Source: Melghiribacillus thermohalophilus (GTDB lineage Bacteria; Bacillota; Bacilli; Bacillales; Alkalibacillaceae). From it: DNA of 64,000 nucleotides. The notes under the pieces are model-generated. The model saw only the letters and a list, made by a program, of their open reading frames with translations, was not told the origin of the DNA and did no database searches. Positions 62,931 through 64,000 of this stretch are shown in pieces; within the stretch, counting starts at the first letter, position 1; each line of letters starts with the position of its first letter. Position numbers and translations under genes: made by a program. Location of the stretch: NCBI RefSeq assembly GCF_004342905.1, contig NZ_SMAN01000003.1:62001-126000 (forward strand). Direction: 5' to 3'.

Positions 62931-63161
62931 TTATTCTTCCATCGATTTTATTTCCCCATGACTGGTCTGAATGATCGCTTTTCCTCTTACTTTTACTGCA
63001 GAAGTGTGCTCGGTGAACTGGGCGATCATCACTTCCCCCCGGTCCAGTTTTTCGGAATGATGGAACCGGGTGTCTGATCCCCTTGTTAATCCGATGACAT
63101 TAACCCCATCTTCCAAAGCCTTAATGACAAAAAATTCAGCACTGGTGTCTTTACATCCCAT
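62931..63161 (-). CDS. mtrB: trp RNA-binding attenuation protein (TRAP)
   Basis: A 76-residue protein forming an 11-subunit ring that binds GAG/UAG repeats in trp leader RNA when tryptophan is bound. RNA-contacting residues equivalent to B. subtilis Lys37, Lys56 and Arg58 are conserved (Lys38, Lys57, Arg59; one extra residue at the N-terminus). FHHSEKL and [14 protein letters not shown] are nearly identical to B. subtilis. In B. subtilis it is co-operonic with folE, which is absent here. No trp operon is in the window either. Confidence 0.95.
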   Translation of the reverse strand: MGCKDTSAEFFVIKALEDGVNVIGLTRGSDTRFHHSEKLDRGEVMIAQFTEHTSAVKVRGKAIIQTSHGEIKSMEE

Positions 63162-63226
63162 CTTTATTTGCTCCCTTCCTTCAACAAGCTTTTTTTATGT
63201 CCTATCACCTTATTTTTATCCAAAAT

Positions 63227-63251
63227 AAAAAGGGGGTCAATCCCCCTTTTT
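63227..63251 (-). terminator. Terminator of hbs
   Basis: Perfect 10-bp stem AAAAAGGGGG (63227-63236) with CCCCCTTTTT (63242-63251), symmetric, loop of 5 nt, just after the stop codon of hbs. Confidence 0.85.
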
Positions 63252-63270
63252 AAATAGCCCTATGTATGGC

Positions 63271-63543
63271 TTATTTAACTGCATCCTTAAGGGCTTTACC
63301 CGGTTTGAACGCAGGTACCTTACTAGCTGGAATTTCAATTTCTTCTCCAGTTTGCGGGTTGCGTCCCTTACGAGCAGCACGCTCACGCACTTCGAAGTTA
63401 CCGAAGCCGATCAGCTGCACTTTGTCACCGCTTTTTAAGGAATCCGTAATCGATTCAAAAACGGCATCAACAGCTTTAGATGCATCTTTTTTAGAAAGTT
63501 CGCTTTTTTCAGCAACTGCATTGACAAGTTCTGTTTTGTTCAT
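63271..63543 (-). CDS. hbs: DNA-binding protein HU
   Basis: A 90-residue histone-like nucleoid protein. The canonical [20 protein letters not shown] helix and the DNA-binding [27 protein letters not shown] arm are present. It bends DNA and organises the nucleoid. Start 63543 has AGGAGGTG 6 nt upstream. The 5' leader contains an inverted repeat. It is adjacent to mtrB, without folE. Confidence 0.96.
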   Translation of the reverse strand: MNKTELVNAVAEKSELSKKDASKAVDAVFESITDSLKSGDKVQLIGFGNFEVRERAARKGRNPQTGEEIEIPASKVPAFKPGKALKDAVK

Positions 63544-63580
63544 GTTTTTCACCTCCTCCCAAATCTGATTCCTTCTGCAT

Positions 63581-63659
63581 GAACAAATGTTTCTCTCATT
63601 TCATTTGTTCACTATTATTTAGCATATTATACAGGATCAGCCATCACAAATAAGTGATG
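63581..63659 (-). promoter_or_regulatory. hbs promoter region and leader hairpin
   Basis: A TATAAT -10 (minus strand, 63631-63626) lies about 90 nt before the hbs start. Just upstream is an inverted repeat, CATCAC (63642-63647) and GTGATG (63654-63659). In the leader, GAACAAATG and CATTTGTTC (63581-63589, 63602-63610) form a 9-bp stem. No good -35 is seen for this -10. Confidence 0.45.
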
Positions 63660-63880
63660 ACAAGCCCTATATTAAACGAAAAGAGACGGAAATTCAATAA
63701 AATATACCAAGATTATTCGCGAAATAGACATATTTTCCTAAGTTTTGCCGTTTTTTTGCATCATATCACAGGTTCAAATGTTTATGCAAGGGGCTCAATC
63801 CCCTAAAAATAGGGGTTTGTTAAAGTTCTCTCCATAAACATAATACGACATGTTATAAATATTTCCTTTTTAAATCAAAA

Positions 63881-63919
63881 AAAAACATAGAAAATTTCGT
63901 AAAAAAAATTTTCTATGTT
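63881..63919 (-). terminator. AT-rich terminator, second of a tandem pair
   Basis: Stem AACATAGAAAATTT (63884-63897) with its complement (63906-63919), followed on the minus strand by a long T run. It lies downstream of the GC-rich terminator at 63931-63957. Confidence 0.65.
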
Positions 63920-63930
63920 CTACCGCATAA

Positions 63931-63957
63931 AAAAAAGCGGCCGTTTATGCGCCGCTT
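63931..63957 (-). terminator. GC-rich terminator of an unseen upstream gene
   Basis: AAGCGGC (63935-63941) pairs with GCCGCTT (63951-63957) and eight Ts follow on the minus strand. The gene it ends lies beyond 64000; no coding sequence is recognisable in 63960-64000. Confidence 0.65.
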
Positions 63958-64000
63958 GCCAGGGAAACGCTTCTTGTCTGGAGGCTTCATGCGACTCAGG

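Noticed and set aside
1-64000. CRISPR arrays, transposases, integrases, prophage or tRNA genes
   Set aside because: None found by eye; no regularly spaced repeats or matching proteins.

Overview
The window is a chromosomal segment of a low-GC, spore-forming member of the Bacillaceae. The support is gene content and order: from mtrB/hbs back to rnpB-ypsC the genes follow the Bacillus subtilis hbs-to-ypsC region closely, and sporulation genes (cotD, ypjB), bacillithiol synthesis (bshA), a type B RNase P RNA and Bacillus-type signals are present. Genus cannot be fixed from the sequence alone. Most genes are on the minus strand.

Region by region. 1-6.3 kb: two TatA-type translocase subunits (one cut by the window edge), the folate/dTMP pair dfrA-thyA, an NlpC/P60 cell-wall hydrolase, an HD hydrolase, a DUF72 protein and an FAD dehydrogenase whose promoter carries a PurBox-like operator. 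6.4-8 kb: a promoter-terminator unit ahead of a cold-shock gene, and a queuosine-precursor transporter. 8-12 kb: a two-domain rhodanese, the alkylpyrone pair bpsA-bpsB, an SDR and a lipoprotein. 12.3-14.7 kb: a ba3-type cytochrome oxidase operon with its tiny subunit 2A. 14.7-19.4 kb: M32 carboxypeptidase, a membrane protein, Mn catalase, a repeat-like intergenic element and an RNA methyltransferase. 19.5-28.9 kb: rnpB, gpsB, ypsA, cotD, cdd, the yppE-yppC group, recU-ponA and the ypoC-nth-dnaD operon.

29-43.4 kb: asnS-aspB-ypmB-ypmA, a secreted degenerate metallo-beta-lactamase-like protein, dinG, panBCD with birA-cca-bshA-mgsA-dapB-ypjD in one tightly packed minus-strand run. 43.5-52.4 kb: ypjC, a repeat-like spacer, a YugP-type membrane protease, ypjB, ypjA, the qcrABC menaquinol:cytochrome c reductase operon, ypiF, ypiB, ypiA and an unrecognised 287-residue protein. 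52.4-58.6 kb: aromatic amino-acid genes aroC-aroB-aroH-hisC-tyrA-aroA. 58.8-63.6 kb: cheR, ndk, the menaquinone genes hepS-menG-hepT, the tryptophan regulator mtrB and hbs. The window ends with tandem terminators for an unseen upstream gene.

The genes fit together as core metabolism: menaquinone synthesis feeds the qcr complex; shikimate enzymes feed menaquinone, folate and aromatic amino acids; recU, nth, dinG and dnaD act on DNA. Departures from B. subtilis are informative. The trp operon is absent between aroH and hisC, folE is absent between mtrB and hbs although TRAP is kept, and bshB1 is absent between mgsA and bshA. I found no CRISPR array, intact transposase, prophage or tRNA. No clearly new multi-gene system stands out; the best leads are regulatory elements and a few uncharacterised proteins.
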